DNA of 64,000 nt, from positions 13,457,672-13,521,671 of the forward strand of contig CM022669.1 of the NCBI GenBank assembly GCA_012295275.1, in the 5' to 3' direction. Positions within the stretch are counted from its first letter, which is position 1. Each line of letters starts with the position of its first letter. The position numbers and the translations under genes are program-made. Of the stretch, positions 26,701 to 47,340 are shown one piece after another. The notes under the pieces were generated by a model. That model was not told the origin of the DNA, did no database searches, and saw nothing but the letters and a program-made list of their open reading frames with translations. Source of the stretch: Chrysomallon squamiferum. Taxonomy: Eukaryota > Mollusca > Gastropoda > Neomphalida > Peltospiridae.

Positions 26701-29700
26701 ACTACCAAGCCATGGAGGCTTGTATATTATTAAAACACCTGTTAAAGAAATTTCAGATTTTGATCAACATCAGCCTTTAAAAGTAAAAGCAAACTTCACC
26801 CAGTTTGACATCAACAGTGGAAGGGTGTTCTACAAGATACACAGACCTTCATTCAGTGTCATTGAGGATTTTGTGGATCTTAAAATTTCTTTTGTTAAAT
26901 CTCAGGCTATCATGTCCCGACTTATTATTAAATATTTTCCTGAACACAGCTCTGTGAGATTTGTAAATAATGGTCTTAAAGATGTTATTGAAGGTGGAAG
27001 TAAGGTAATAGAGAAAGATGATCTCAGCTTAGAGGTGGAGAACTTTAAAAATGCACAGTTCACAGTGATGTCACCTCCAGCTCATGGATTTCTCAAGCTT
27101 ATTGATCCACGCTCATCTTCTGTTTTGGAAGAAGGAGTTTCTGAATTTACAAACAACGACATCAGAGAAGGCAAACTTGTATACCAACATGATGATTCAG
27201 AAAACAAAGCTGACTCATTCACTTTCACTGCAGCTCCTATAATGGAATCCAATTCAGGTTCCTCTGAACTTCAAGAATATTCTGGAACATTTTCAATCTC
27301 CATGATAATGCGTAATGATAACCCTCCATCAATTCTAACCAATCGTGTCTTCCATGTGGTGAAGAATAAGAAACGACCTCTCACTATTAGAGACTTAGAA
27401 TTTATGGATCCAGATATTGATTTTGACACAAATAAGTTGAAGTATTCAAGAAGAGGAATACCAAATGGAAACATAATTGATGCAGTAACTTCAAAATCTG
27501 TGTATGAATTTACCCAAAAGGATTTAGTGGATGGGAAACTGATGTTTGTTCACAAAGGTTCAGACCATGATAGAGCCGCCATGTGGGTCACTGATGGACA
27601 GTTTGTGAAGCCATTTTTGTTTGAAATTGAAGCATCTGATCCCTATGTTAAGATTATCAACAATACAGGAATTAGAGTGAAACAAGGCAGTCATGCAGAA
27701 ATATCTTCATATAATCTCAGCATAGAAACTAATGTTAACACTAAATTGGCATCAGTAAATTTTGTTATGACTGAGGAGCCTCTTAGTGGACATCTGAGGA
27801 TTCGTGGAAAGGAAGTTTCTGAGTTCACCTTAGTTGACATTAATGAAGGTGTTATCCGCTATTGGCATGATGGTAGTAATAATCTTGAGGACAAGTTTAA
27901 ATTTGCTGTCATTGTCGAAGGAGCTCAGACTAATGGAATTTTTCCTATTGTTATATATCATGAAAGTGAATTACATCCACCACAGATAGTGCATAACAAG
28001 ATCTTGGAAATTCCTGAAGCTTCTCATGCTAAAATTCTCAGTAGCCATTTGCAAATTACCCATCCTTCAGCAACACCTGAGAATATTATTTTTACTATTA
28101 CAACGTTGCCTACTGGTGGAATTTTAAGGGTAAGAAACAGAGAGCTAAAGGGAGATGCAACTCCGACTTTTACTCAGAGTGATATCAATCATGAATTGAT
28201 AGAATATGTTCAAAATGTTCCTGGTGTGTTAACAGATCATTTTGTCTTTGATGTCAGTAACGGGTATCAGAGCTTACTGAATCTGCAGTTCTACATTGAA
28301 ATTATACCCACTTCTTTGCCAATGGCTGTTCAAAATTTCACAGTTTCTGAAGGTGGACAAATTGCAGTTACAAAGGAGATACTGTCACTGAAAGGCAGAC
28401 ATTTCAAAAACAAGAAAGTTATTTTTGAAATACGCCATGGTCCTTCTCATGGCTGGTTTGAATCCTCTGATAATAAAGGTGCTCATTTACTGAGATTCAC
28501 ATCTGAAGACATTGCTGCCACAAAAAAGATTTTCTACCATCATAACGGTGATGAAAGTCTTGAAGACCAGTTTTCTGTTGTTGCTGTACTACATGACAAG
28601 ACCAAACGGAGTCAGCCCCAGATTGTTTATGTTTCTGTTACACCAGTGAATGACCAGCCTCCCCGGGTTGTTCTCAATACAGGTCTGTCTGTGTGGAAAG
28701 GGTCAATAACTGAGTTGACCAATCAAAGCTTGCTGGCTCAAGATGCAGACTCCATTGCTGACCAGATAACATTCAGAATTTCCAGCCCAACCAATGGCCA
28801 TTTTGCTTTTCTTCAGAATACCTTTAAAGCAATCAGTTCTTTTACCCAGGAACAGGTCAATGCTGGTCTTGTGGTCTTTGTTCATACAGGTAAGATAATT
28901 AACTGTAGATTCCTTACTAAATGTTTTTTTTTTTTTTTTTTTTCTCTCATATTATGGCATTCAGTTCATTATATATACATATAAAAATTAACAGTTACTG
29001 ATTAGTATATTCTTTTTTATATATGTATAAAATTGCAATTCAAGATTTTAATCTTTGTTTTTCTGTTTTTTTCTAGACATTGAATTTAATACATTTATTT
29101 TGGTCATTATGCTTTTAGGTGAAGGAGACGGCACATTAAACTTTCAGGCCACTGATGGAACTAACAATGATATTCTTCGGTTATTCACAATAACTGCCAA
29201 ACCACTAATCCTTACTCTGAAGAAAAACCAGCAGCTAAAGGTGTTTCCCAACACTCTGCAGCCAATACTTCCAGATAATCTGCTGGCAGTTACCAGTGAC
29301 CAAAACCTCACAAAACCAATTGTGTACACAATCGAGAGGAAACCCAGGAAAGGTAGAATTGTTACACTGATGGAAGGTCAGCCTCTGGAAATAACTTCAT
29401 TCAACCAGAGAGAAGTAACAGAAGGAAAAATTTTCTACCAGCATGAGAATTACATCCCAAATTGGTCTGTATCTGACAATTTTTTCTTTGAAATTTCCAC
29501 AGCTTATGCAGAACCACTGAAAGACGAAATGTTGGACATTCAGATTTCTTATGGCAACATCAATAAAGGAAATATGGACACTCTAGTGAGAGTCAAGTCT
29601 CTTGTGGTGAACGAGGGTAAAGAGATTTCACTGAAACAGGAGAATCTGGATATTTCAGAACTGCAATACAGACTGGAGCAGTATGGCCGAGGTGTGACGG

Positions 29701-31673
29701 TGCAGTATGTTTTGATTAGCCTGCCACTACATGGTAAAATAGAACAAGATGGATTCGTCATGAGGGAAAATGATACATTCAGCCAAACTAGAATAGACAG
29801 TGGTTTGATAAGATATCTGCATGATGATACAGACACAACTAGAGATTATTTCAAGTTTGCTTTAAAAATTCAGCAGCCAACAGGAGTTTCTCAGCTCAGT
29901 TTTGTATCTAATTTCACAATAGTTATTCAGCCTGTGAATGACGAGAAATTCACCCTTGTGACAAAGAATCCTTCTGTTCGTGTTATACAGGGCAGTGTAA
30001 CAAATATTACTAGCAGAGAGTTAAAAACTACAGACCCAGACACCACCCCAGATGGAATCATATATCATATTGTAACAGGACCAGACATAGGAAAGTTAGT
30101 GTTCAAAGATTATCCAGAGGTTCAGGTCAAACGGTTTACCCAACAAGATATAGACACAGGACAGCTTATATTTATCCATGACGGAACTCGTGAATCTGGT
30201 GAATTTTACTTCAAAGTTTCTGATGGAGCATTCAGACCTTATTACAAGATATTCAACATTTATGTGATTCCAATTACAGCCAGTATCATAATGAACAAAC
30301 CAGTGGAGCTTAAACAGTCACAATCTTCAGTTTATATCACAGACGAATCACTTAATATATCAACTAACACAGAAAGAGGAAACATTTGGTACAATATCAC
30401 CAGACAACCTCAGTTTGGAGAGATTTATTACGAGGAAGGTCCAGTGAGATATTTTTCACAGGCAGACATTGATAATGAGCTTATCCTTTACATTCAGAGA
30501 GATATGACAGCTGGATCGGATTACTTTGTTTGCGATCTTTATGCTAAAGGTATTCAAGTTCTTTCTACAGCACAGCTTATTAATATAACGGTTAAACCTC
30601 TTGTCAAACAGAGATCTCTACAGGCTCCAGTAGGTTCCTATTCTGCAATAACAAAATACACTCTGGATGCAACAGAACTGGCAAGCATCACAAGAGACAA
30701 TCCAGTTTATGAAATCACACAGAAACCAAAGTATGGAAAAATAATGAAAATAAATCGAGGGCGTCGATCAGTTGATGCCAGTGCTGATTTGACAGAGGTT
30801 AGTTCATTCACTCATGAAGATATTGTATATACCAAAATACAATACAAAGCCGAGGTCCAACAAAGTGATGTGTCACAGGATGGCTTCAGATACATCCTAA
30901 AAGCCAAAGGGGTACAGCCAGCAGCAGGTATGTTGGTTATATCTCTTCAGCCGCCTGATAACAACTTACCTTCATATCCACCTGTGTTTGTTCCTCATTC
31001 ATCCACCACCAAACCAGTAAAACCAAAGGAGGACCCAGACAGCAAAGACAAGACTGACAGCTTTCAGGGAAAGTCAACAGCTGACAGTAATGAACCTGGT
31101 GTTAAAAAGGCTAGTACTGATTCTGATACTAACAACGATTCTATTATTATAGCTATTGTTATTGGTGTCATTGTAGTTGTTGTTATCGTCCTTGTCATTG
31201 TCATAATAGTGCTGAAACGACGGAGACGACAGAATGTTATCCGAGAGGAGGCCAAATCGCGAACGAAACCCAGACCGTTTATAAGTGGTCCTCTTCAGCT
31301 TGAACAGCCACACGTGCACATAGAGCCTCAGCTTGAAGGTGAAGACAACACAGCTCTGATTGTTAGAAACTCTAACATCCCAATCATCAGTGTTTCCAAC
31401 GTTGGAGACAAACCCGACAAGTTCACTTCAGCAGCACCTCGATCACCTGATCTGAGTAGGCAGGAGGTGAGTAAAGTTGTCCCCAACTGCACAGTCACAC
31501 CACTGATCGAAGTGTCAGAACCAGGCACACCTGGCCTCCAAGAACCAGACAGTGCAAAGTCTAACACCAGTGCTGATGTGTTTGATTTCGACTGGAATGA
31601 AATGGATCCAGATTTGTTACAGCATTGTCGGACAACTACTCCAGTATTAAGGAAAAACCAGTATTGGGTTTAG
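20320..31673 (+). CDS. CSPG4: Chondroitin sulfate proteoglycan 4 (NG2), complete
   Basis: Type I transmembrane proteoglycan that links extracellular matrix and growth-factor signals to the cytoskeleton. Coding exons are 20320-20386, 24273-28889 and 29119-31673. Both junctions are phase 1 and the sum is 2412 residues (human is about 2320). Exon 1 encodes a hydrophobic signal peptide (MWSRIGPSVLVFISS..., ending near Ala22). Two laminin G domains lie at about 28-191 and 204-387. A six-Cys EGF-like module follows at about 392-421. About fifteen CSPG repeats run from ~440 to ~2190. One transmembrane helix lies at ~2235-2259 (IIIAIVIGVIVVVV), followed by the stop-transfer KRRRR. The tail is ~150 residues and ends in DPDLLQHCRT and the PDZ ligand QYWV, as in the vertebrate protein. 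Ser1017-Gly1018 sits where I align the known chondroitin sulfate site. The codons just before 24273 are intron, so the real start is the upstream exon. Almost all of the ectodomain is on one 4.6-kb exon. Confidence 0.95.
20387..24272 (+). other. CSPG4 intron 1
   Basis: Spans from donor CATGCAG|gtaaga to acceptor tctttatag|CTTCATTC, phase 1. It contains AAT/TAG repeats (about 22445-22540), a (CA)n tract (22748-22803) with TATA/TGTG repeats after it, and a poly-T near 23760-23785. A more complex segment at 22060-22440 is not repetitive and has no recognisable coding frame. An 84-codon frame at 23197-23451 is not recognised. Confidence 0.85.
22748..22803. repeat. (CA)n microsatellite in CSPG4 intron 1
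   Basis: A CA run with one interruption near 22790, followed by TATATG and GT repeats. Confidence 0.95.
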
Positions 31674-34600
31674 ACTGTGTTTGCCTGTTGCTTTTATATA
31701 TGTATGACTATATATATATATTACAAAGCAAAAGATATTATTATGCATGGAATGCAATGAACTTATTTTTTATACATTCTTTTTTCTTCTTGTTTTCTTC
31801 TGGATTTTTAATATCTAGACAGTATTTGTAAAGTTAATTTAATTACTGGTAGCAACTAGGTAATTAAAATAATTATGTAGAATTTTTCACTCCCATTTTT
31901 TTTTTTATAAATGTATGTGAATTTATAAAAAAAAATAATAACAATAATAAAAAAATATATATCATTATTATCTAGATTACCTTTATTTTAGATACATAAT
32001 GTAATTTATCTGAATTTCTGAAAATATTTCAAATTGTTAGAAACTACTCACATTATAACCATGTTACCTTCATATTTACAGATGAATAAAAAATACACAT
32101 CTAATGTAACACAGATTTTAATGTGCTCAAACAGAACTTATTTGTGTACATCATCCATTATCCAAAGAAATGCAGCTATATTTTACACTGTACACAACAT
32201 CAAAATATTTACTGTTAATTGAAAAACAATGTTAGTATATTGTTCATTTCACTATAATTAAGCTTAAAAAATAAAAAATACAAAAATACAAAAATAAATA
32301 CAAAATAAAAAAGTAATAAAAATATATAATTCATCTTTTATATTTACCTTTAATTGTGTGGGTATTTTTTTTTGTTTTTTTGTTGTTGTTTTTTAATTAT
32401 TATATAGTTATTAAACATTTTAAAAGGGAAATTTTCATACATTTTCTTTCCCTTTTTGGATCATTTTCATTTTACATCAGTATTTATAGTGTACACTTAT
32501 GATGAAATTTAGTTTAGAGAATATATTAAATTTATCTTAGTGTAAACAGAGGGCAAACGGATGCAAAATATATGAAACCAAAGCTGATGTAATCAAATGA
32601 GTGATGATAAACAAGAATTTAAAGACTATTACAAAAATGTTTAAAAATAATTATGATAAAGTATTATTTTTGAATTGAAAATTTTTATAAATGCTAATCA
32701 GTTCAGAACTCAAGCTCTATAAATGTTTCAATAATTATTGACTTGAACAAAATAATTGGAAACTCTTTTCTTGAAACAGTTTTATTTGTATTGAGAATAA
32801 TGTAAAATGCCTAGATTGATAAAAAAAAAATGTAAGGAGAAATTACAAGGTCTATGCATATAGTAAAAATAATAGCATTGTATCAAAATTTTAAACGTTA
32901 GTAATGAAATACATATCTATATTTGTATGAGATAACATGACAGTGCTTATATAGTTCTATTAAATTATTTATGACTATTTGTCTTCCGTTTAAAAAGATG
33001 ACCTAATAATGAGAAAAAATTTACCAAAATAAATTAATTTAAAAAACCCCATAAAAACTGTATTTACCAAATCATGATTAAAGTAAATTTGTTAAAAGAT
33101 ATTATATACGAAAATTAAATGAAATTTCAGACAAAGGATAATTAGTATATTCAGAAAAAAATATGTATCTGTGTGTGTGTGTGTGTTAGTGCACGCGTGC
33201 ATGCATGTGTGTGAATATGTAAAGACAGTGTTCTTCAGTTACCACATGCTGTATTTATTAACTCTCCATACCACTAAAAGAGAATGTTTGACCATATTTT
33301 AATTTTTAGACATATTTTAATCTTGTTATTGCTTGTAAGCAACGTTTTGTTCAGTATCATTTGTGGCTTAAAAAACAAAGAAAACAAGAAACTATTTTGC
33401 TCTGTGGTGTTCTTTATTGATAGCTTTATTTTATATCCTTAGTGTTTCATTTGTTATAAGCATAATTATATTAGTGTACATACCATATACATGTCACATT
33501 TACCATCATTTTCTTTTAATCATCTACACGAATATGGTGTTTTTAATATGCAATTTCTATTTTTATTTATTCTTGCTGTTAATTCTACTTAAACAATTAT
33601 ATATATACATATAATTTAGTTTCTTGCCATTATTTTATTTGTTGTTGTTGCTTGCCACTGTAATATACTTGAGTGCTCATTCATTAGTTTGATAATGTGT
33701 AATGTTATTACCAGTTCAAAACCATACTGTTGTTATCTTATAGAAATTTTCATGCAGACTTTGTTAAACATGAAGATATGTGTTTCAGCCCCAAGGCATT
33801 TTGCTAATAAGGCCATTTCAAATGTTCTGTGTTGTATATCAACTCCAAAAGAAGAGGAAAAAAAAAAAATACAAATAAAAAAATTACAGAAAATAAAACA
33901 TTTAATAAAAATGAACCTTTTGAAAAATTATGATTTGATTTCATATAAATACTTTTGATATTTATTATCAGTTATTGTCACATAATGCATTTAACATGAG
34001 TTCATTTTTTACATTTTGTATACTGCATTTGCAAGTTGACACAAACCTTGACACATAAAATGTTCAAGGCATTATGATGAATTGTATGGATTTATGAAAC
34101 TGTATTTTGAAAAGAATTATATTGCATGCTCAACAAATGTTAGATATCGATTTTCTTCTTCATGTAACTTATACACAGTGTCCTTCAAATCACCTCTTTC
34201 ATTATCATTGTATATTTTACCTGAAAAATATAGTTAAATTGTCAGTGTTGTGTCATTTGGCACTGCTGTTTCTTCATGCATTAACTGTATATATATATTA
34301 CATTTTCAAATAGTTAGAAAAATTAAATATATCACATTATATACACATATATTAAATTATATACCCATTCAAGTAATATTTAAAAACATAAACATTGGAT
34401 AACATTTATCATTTTTATTAGTAAGTTTATCATGCTTTGATGTCTTTTAATACTTTAATTAATTAGTAAGGTTGATTTAATAATACATTGTTGGATTTAT
34501 ATAATCATATTAAATGAACAGTTCTTCTGTACTGTTAATGTTAGTTTTATATTCAGTTTTTATTAGTCATTTTATTATTCTTTTTTACTATATCTTTTAC

Positions 34601-35192
34601 TGAAATTGTTATATTAACTTTGATTTTCTATGCAGTGATAAATTGGGGAACAATAATTATATTTAAAATAAAATATATTTTTTTTAATCTGAAAACTTAG
34701 CAATAAAAAGGAATTTTAAAACAATAAATTCAAATAAAATAAATAATAGAATAAAATCATTTAAAATAAATTCTGCAAATGCTATATTGTATCAAATTTT
34801 AATAATTCTGTCTGAATATATATATATAATTCTTTTTCTTTAAAAACATTCTTTTGTACTAATTGTTTTTGTAAAATTTATATTTAAAAAAACAAAAACA
34901 AAAACAAAAAAACTGTTCTATTTGTACAGCACTTAAATATTTTACACTATTTTTTTATTTTTATTATTAATGGTATGTCTATATTTAACCATAATATATA
35001 TATATTCACTTTCTTAGAAATCATATTTAAGAAAGATCAATTCTTTGTATGTTCTATTATCACTGTTTTGTAAATTATATTTTTGTTAGTGACCGTGCAA
35101 TATTACTATCAGGTAGTTGTGTAAACACACACATATATGTAGTTACTGCATAATTTGACTTGTTAATGATGTGCTACATTGACTTTTATTGA

Positions 35193-35235
<43 letters not shown>

Positions 35236-36280
35236 CCTCAGTTTGTGTGAATTTCTCTCACATTGTTTGTCATAATGCCGGTGTGCTGTAGGCAGTTTTG
35301 CTAATAAACAATGAAGTACTTTTTGTTGGATTTTTCTTTTTCAAGTGATTTATGGTTTGATAGAGGACAAATACATACACTCATAGAACGCAGACGTGCA
35401 TAATAACAGGCACATACATTGTGTTAACTAATAATAATGAATTAATATTTCTTTATAATTTAGCTAAATACAAAGAAAATAATATTCACTTTTATTATTT
35501 TTGTATATCAAATATAATTATAACTTTTATGTATGATGTTATGTGCGAAAGAAACCCTGCTGTTTTCAGTTTTGGATTCTGTTGTGAACAGCTGCAGTTG
35601 TTTAAATGCGTCATTGCAACGACCTTTGACACATCATGGTCGATGTTGAGTGGGAAGGGACTTAACCCGAGTTCACTTAAAACTCCTATTGTCATCGTAA
35701 TGCTTTCCAAGACGTACAACTGTGTTGTGAATTATGAAAAATAAAAGAATTTACCATGGGCGTAAGGAGAGTTTTGTTTTGTTTTGTTTTTCCTTTGAAA
35801 TTTTACACAGATGAAGACAGAAGCACCACATTCGAAAGTAGTATCTAGCGACAACACAGAGCACAAGCGACAAACTATACAACGTGCAACTTAAAAAATA
35901 TTTACTTTTTGCTTTGATCAACTTATCCCCATTAAATTTTGGAGGGCAGTCCAAAAATAGACTTTAATGTAATAAGAAAAATCGAGATTACAGACATTCT
36001 AACCTGTCTGCATTCCATTCTTATCTTGATAAGGAACGTTTAATAAACATGATGCGTATGTCGCTGGCATGTATTCACACGAATCACAGTATTCTGTATT
36101 GTCTTCTTTTTTTTTTTGGTGTTGTTTGGTTATAATTTAAATCTTTTAATGCAACTAGATGCATCTTCGAATCAATTTTTAATAGATGAATAAAAATAAT
36201 TACAGGATAAATTTCCAGGTCAGCTCTATACTTTATATATATCAATGTAACGATAAGCTTAACGACCATTTACGAGGTAG
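31674..36280. other. CSPG4 3' flank / intergenic
   Basis: About 4.6 kb of AT-rich DNA without a recognisable coding exon. The first part is probably CSPG4 3' UTR: a loose AATAAA lies near 31946, and a better-looking one lies at 35303-35308 (gctAATAAAcaatg with a T/GT-rich stretch after it). A poly-T run occupies about 35197-35232. A richer segment at 35540-35720 is open on both strands (about 75-107 codons) but matches nothing I know. Confidence 0.5.
35303..35308 (+). terminator. Candidate distal polyadenylation signal (CSPG4)
   Basis: AATAAA is followed within about 20 bp by GT/T-rich sequence (tttttgttggatttttc). If used, it would give CSPG4 a 3' UTR of about 3.6 kb. Nearer AATAAA motifs lie in low-complexity A-rich sequence and are less convincing. 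Confidence 0.35.
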
Positions 36281-36365
36281 GTCTTGGCAGGAATCGGCTA
36301 ATGCCGACTAATTCCGGAACCTTTCGAAATCGTACCATATAATTATTTCCGATGTAAACTTAAAT

Positions 36366-36395
36366 ACCGGAAGTAAAGTGCGCGTTCATAGCAAC
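36366..36395 (+). promoter_or_regulatory. FAM227B promoter: ETS site and RFX X-box
   Basis: About 290 bp upstream of the FAM227B ATG, ACCGGAAGT (36366-36374) matches the ETS/GABP consensus. GCGTTCATAGCAAC (36382-36395) matches the RFX X-box consensus RYYNYYATRRNRAC at 13 of 14 positions. RFX factors drive ciliary genes in animals, which fits FAM227's testis/cilium association. The binding itself is inferred. Confidence 0.55.
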
Positions 36396-36682
36396 TCGTT
36401 AGCGTTTCCGTAATTTGTGTGTAACAGATATACAGACTACATTATTTTAACAGTTATAGCATAGTTAAATTTGTAATACATCGTACACTATGCACTCCTA
36501 ATTGCAATTACTTTAGTTTACAAATTTTATTTTATTCACTTACAAACCATATTTAGTCCAAAAAATTATTCATTATGATTATGTTTCCGTGCTGAAAGTA
36601 TATCATTTTTCCAACGAAACTGAGAATTAATAATTATTTAAATAATTAATCTTCATAATCACAGTAATTACACTTATTAATA

Positions 36683-45482
<8,800 letters not shown>

Positions 45483-45547
45483 TAATATTCTCCTAAAAGA
45501 TGTTTTGGACTTTTTTATTATTTGTATTTCTCTTCTTGGATTTTAAA

Positions 45548-45553
45548 AATAAA
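45548..45553 (+). terminator. Polyadenylation signal of FAM227B
   Basis: AATAAA, 66 bp after the stop codon. Confidence 0.6.
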
Positions 45554-45901
45554 ATAACAAAAAATTTCCTGAACCATCTTATTTGTTACGTCACTTGTTA
45601 GTGAAATTTTAAGCACAAAGCTTAAGGTGTAAAAAAAAAAAAAAAATTCTCATTGTATTTCCTCTATGTGTTTACCTTTATTTTTAAATTAATTTTTACG
45701 TATTTTTTTTTATTTCATTTCATTATATTATTTCTTAAATTAATTTTATTATTATTATTAGTAGTAGTAGTAGTATTTTATGTGTTATTATTATTTTAAA
45801 GGAAAGAAAATGTTGTTATTAATGTAAACTTTACTCATCATCCAAATCTGGGAACTGTGAATTTACTTTTTCCATTATTTATTGTTGTTATTATACAGAA
45901 G

Positions 45902-45938
<37 letters not shown>

Positions 45939-46871
45939 ATAATAATATTTTTGTTTTTATGATTTTTTTTATTAATAAATAGTAAATGTTAATTAATTTC
46001 AAATAAAATACTCTGTATTTTCTCTTATGTAATGCTTTAAGCAAATTTCTGTTTAATTTTCTTTTATAATATTAAACTGAAATTAATTTATGTTATCCAA
46101 AAATTAACTATAAATTGATTCATTTACTTTTGAATTGTTAATATTATTATAACATTACAAAAACAAAAGTGAGAACAAGTCAACTAGGATGAGATTTGTT
46201 TTAATTAATTTTTTTTTAAATTATTATTATTTGTTAACATTATTATTCATTTCAGTAAGAAGAAAATTATATAACAGTTTCTATATAATATATACTTCTG
46301 CAGAAAATTTTTTTTTTTTTTTTTTTTTTAAATCACTATATTTGGAAATCAATAAATCTTTCTATGTCCACTGGTTCTGGCTGCATCTTGGCTAGCCTTG
46401 TCTGCAACAGTTATGAGACATAATTAAAGGCTTGTTGTCTCTTTGATTCAAACCAGTTAATTTGAATTTTTTTTTTTGAAGTGTCCTTATGCACGTAATT
46501 GTTTTGCTGTCTTTTTTGGGGAGATGACAGAGAGGGAACTGATATATGCACTCTTTTCTGTTTTTGTTTAATACTTTTGATATTATTTACCATGGTGAAC
46601 AGATGTTGAGATTATATTTCAAAATAATTCTACACTATAATATTATTCACTTTAAATAAATCATGGATGCTTTGTGTTCAGTTTTTTCATATAATTATTA
46701 TGTAAATATTTAACTTTTTCAAGAAGTACTCAGTGCTTTCCCCATGTACATGTAAAATTTTAAAACCAATATTTTTTTTTTTTTTCTAGAAACATCTTAA
46801 GATTATTAAACTAAGTATAAAGTAAATTTATTCTGTATTTAATACCAATTCAAAATAATGTTTAAAATAAC

Positions 46872-46877
46872 TTTATT
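46872..46877 (-). terminator. Candidate polyadenylation signal of GALK2
   Basis: AATAAA on the minus strand, about 460 bp past the GALK2 stop codon. A second minus-strand match lies near 46826. Confidence 0.45.
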
Positions 46878-47340
46878 CAGCAAAATTTTATTACAACGTT
46901 TTTAATAAAATAATATAAGCTGACATCACCTGTTTTGGCCCAACAACTAAATACCCAATCAAAAAACAGTAACCTCTTTTTAAAATGAAAAAAGCCCCTC
47001 ATGTAGTGTAACAAAATTCATTTTACCACAGATTACCCAAATTCAGTATTATTTGTTCACAAATGCTAAAATTACAAATAAATGCCCATGTCAAATCACT
47101 GACTAGATGATTACCTTCACCTCTAAGGAATTAATAATCAAACAAACCAATCTAAAATAAAATTCAGTTGATTCTGTTTAACATTTGAAATTAGGAATGT
47201 AATGCAGGGACTCAACATAAAGTTAACTCTCTGAACATAAAATACATCAATGTGATAGTATGCGAACAGATAACAGAAACAAAGTCTGTTCTAAGTATTT
47301 AAGCACATCACTGCCTTAATAAGTTCACCATCTTTCTTCC

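Larger units (their letters stand above)
45483..47340. other. Intergenic region between convergent FAM227B and GALK2
   Basis: Contains the two 3' ends. AATAAA for FAM227B lies at 45548-45553 (+). A TTTATT (AATAAA on the minus strand) for GALK2 lies at 46872-46877. A poly-T run lies at about 45905-45934 and another near 46308-46330. No coding exon is seen between. Confidence 0.7.

Noticed and set aside
28890-28984. C-terminal end of the first CSPG4 frame past 28889
   Set aside because: It is read-through into a 229-bp intron; the donor gtaaga at 28890 and acceptor at 29118 join the frame exactly.
29549-29836. 95-codon minus-strand frame
   Set aside because: It is antisense to a CSPG4 coding exon whose plus-strand product is clear.
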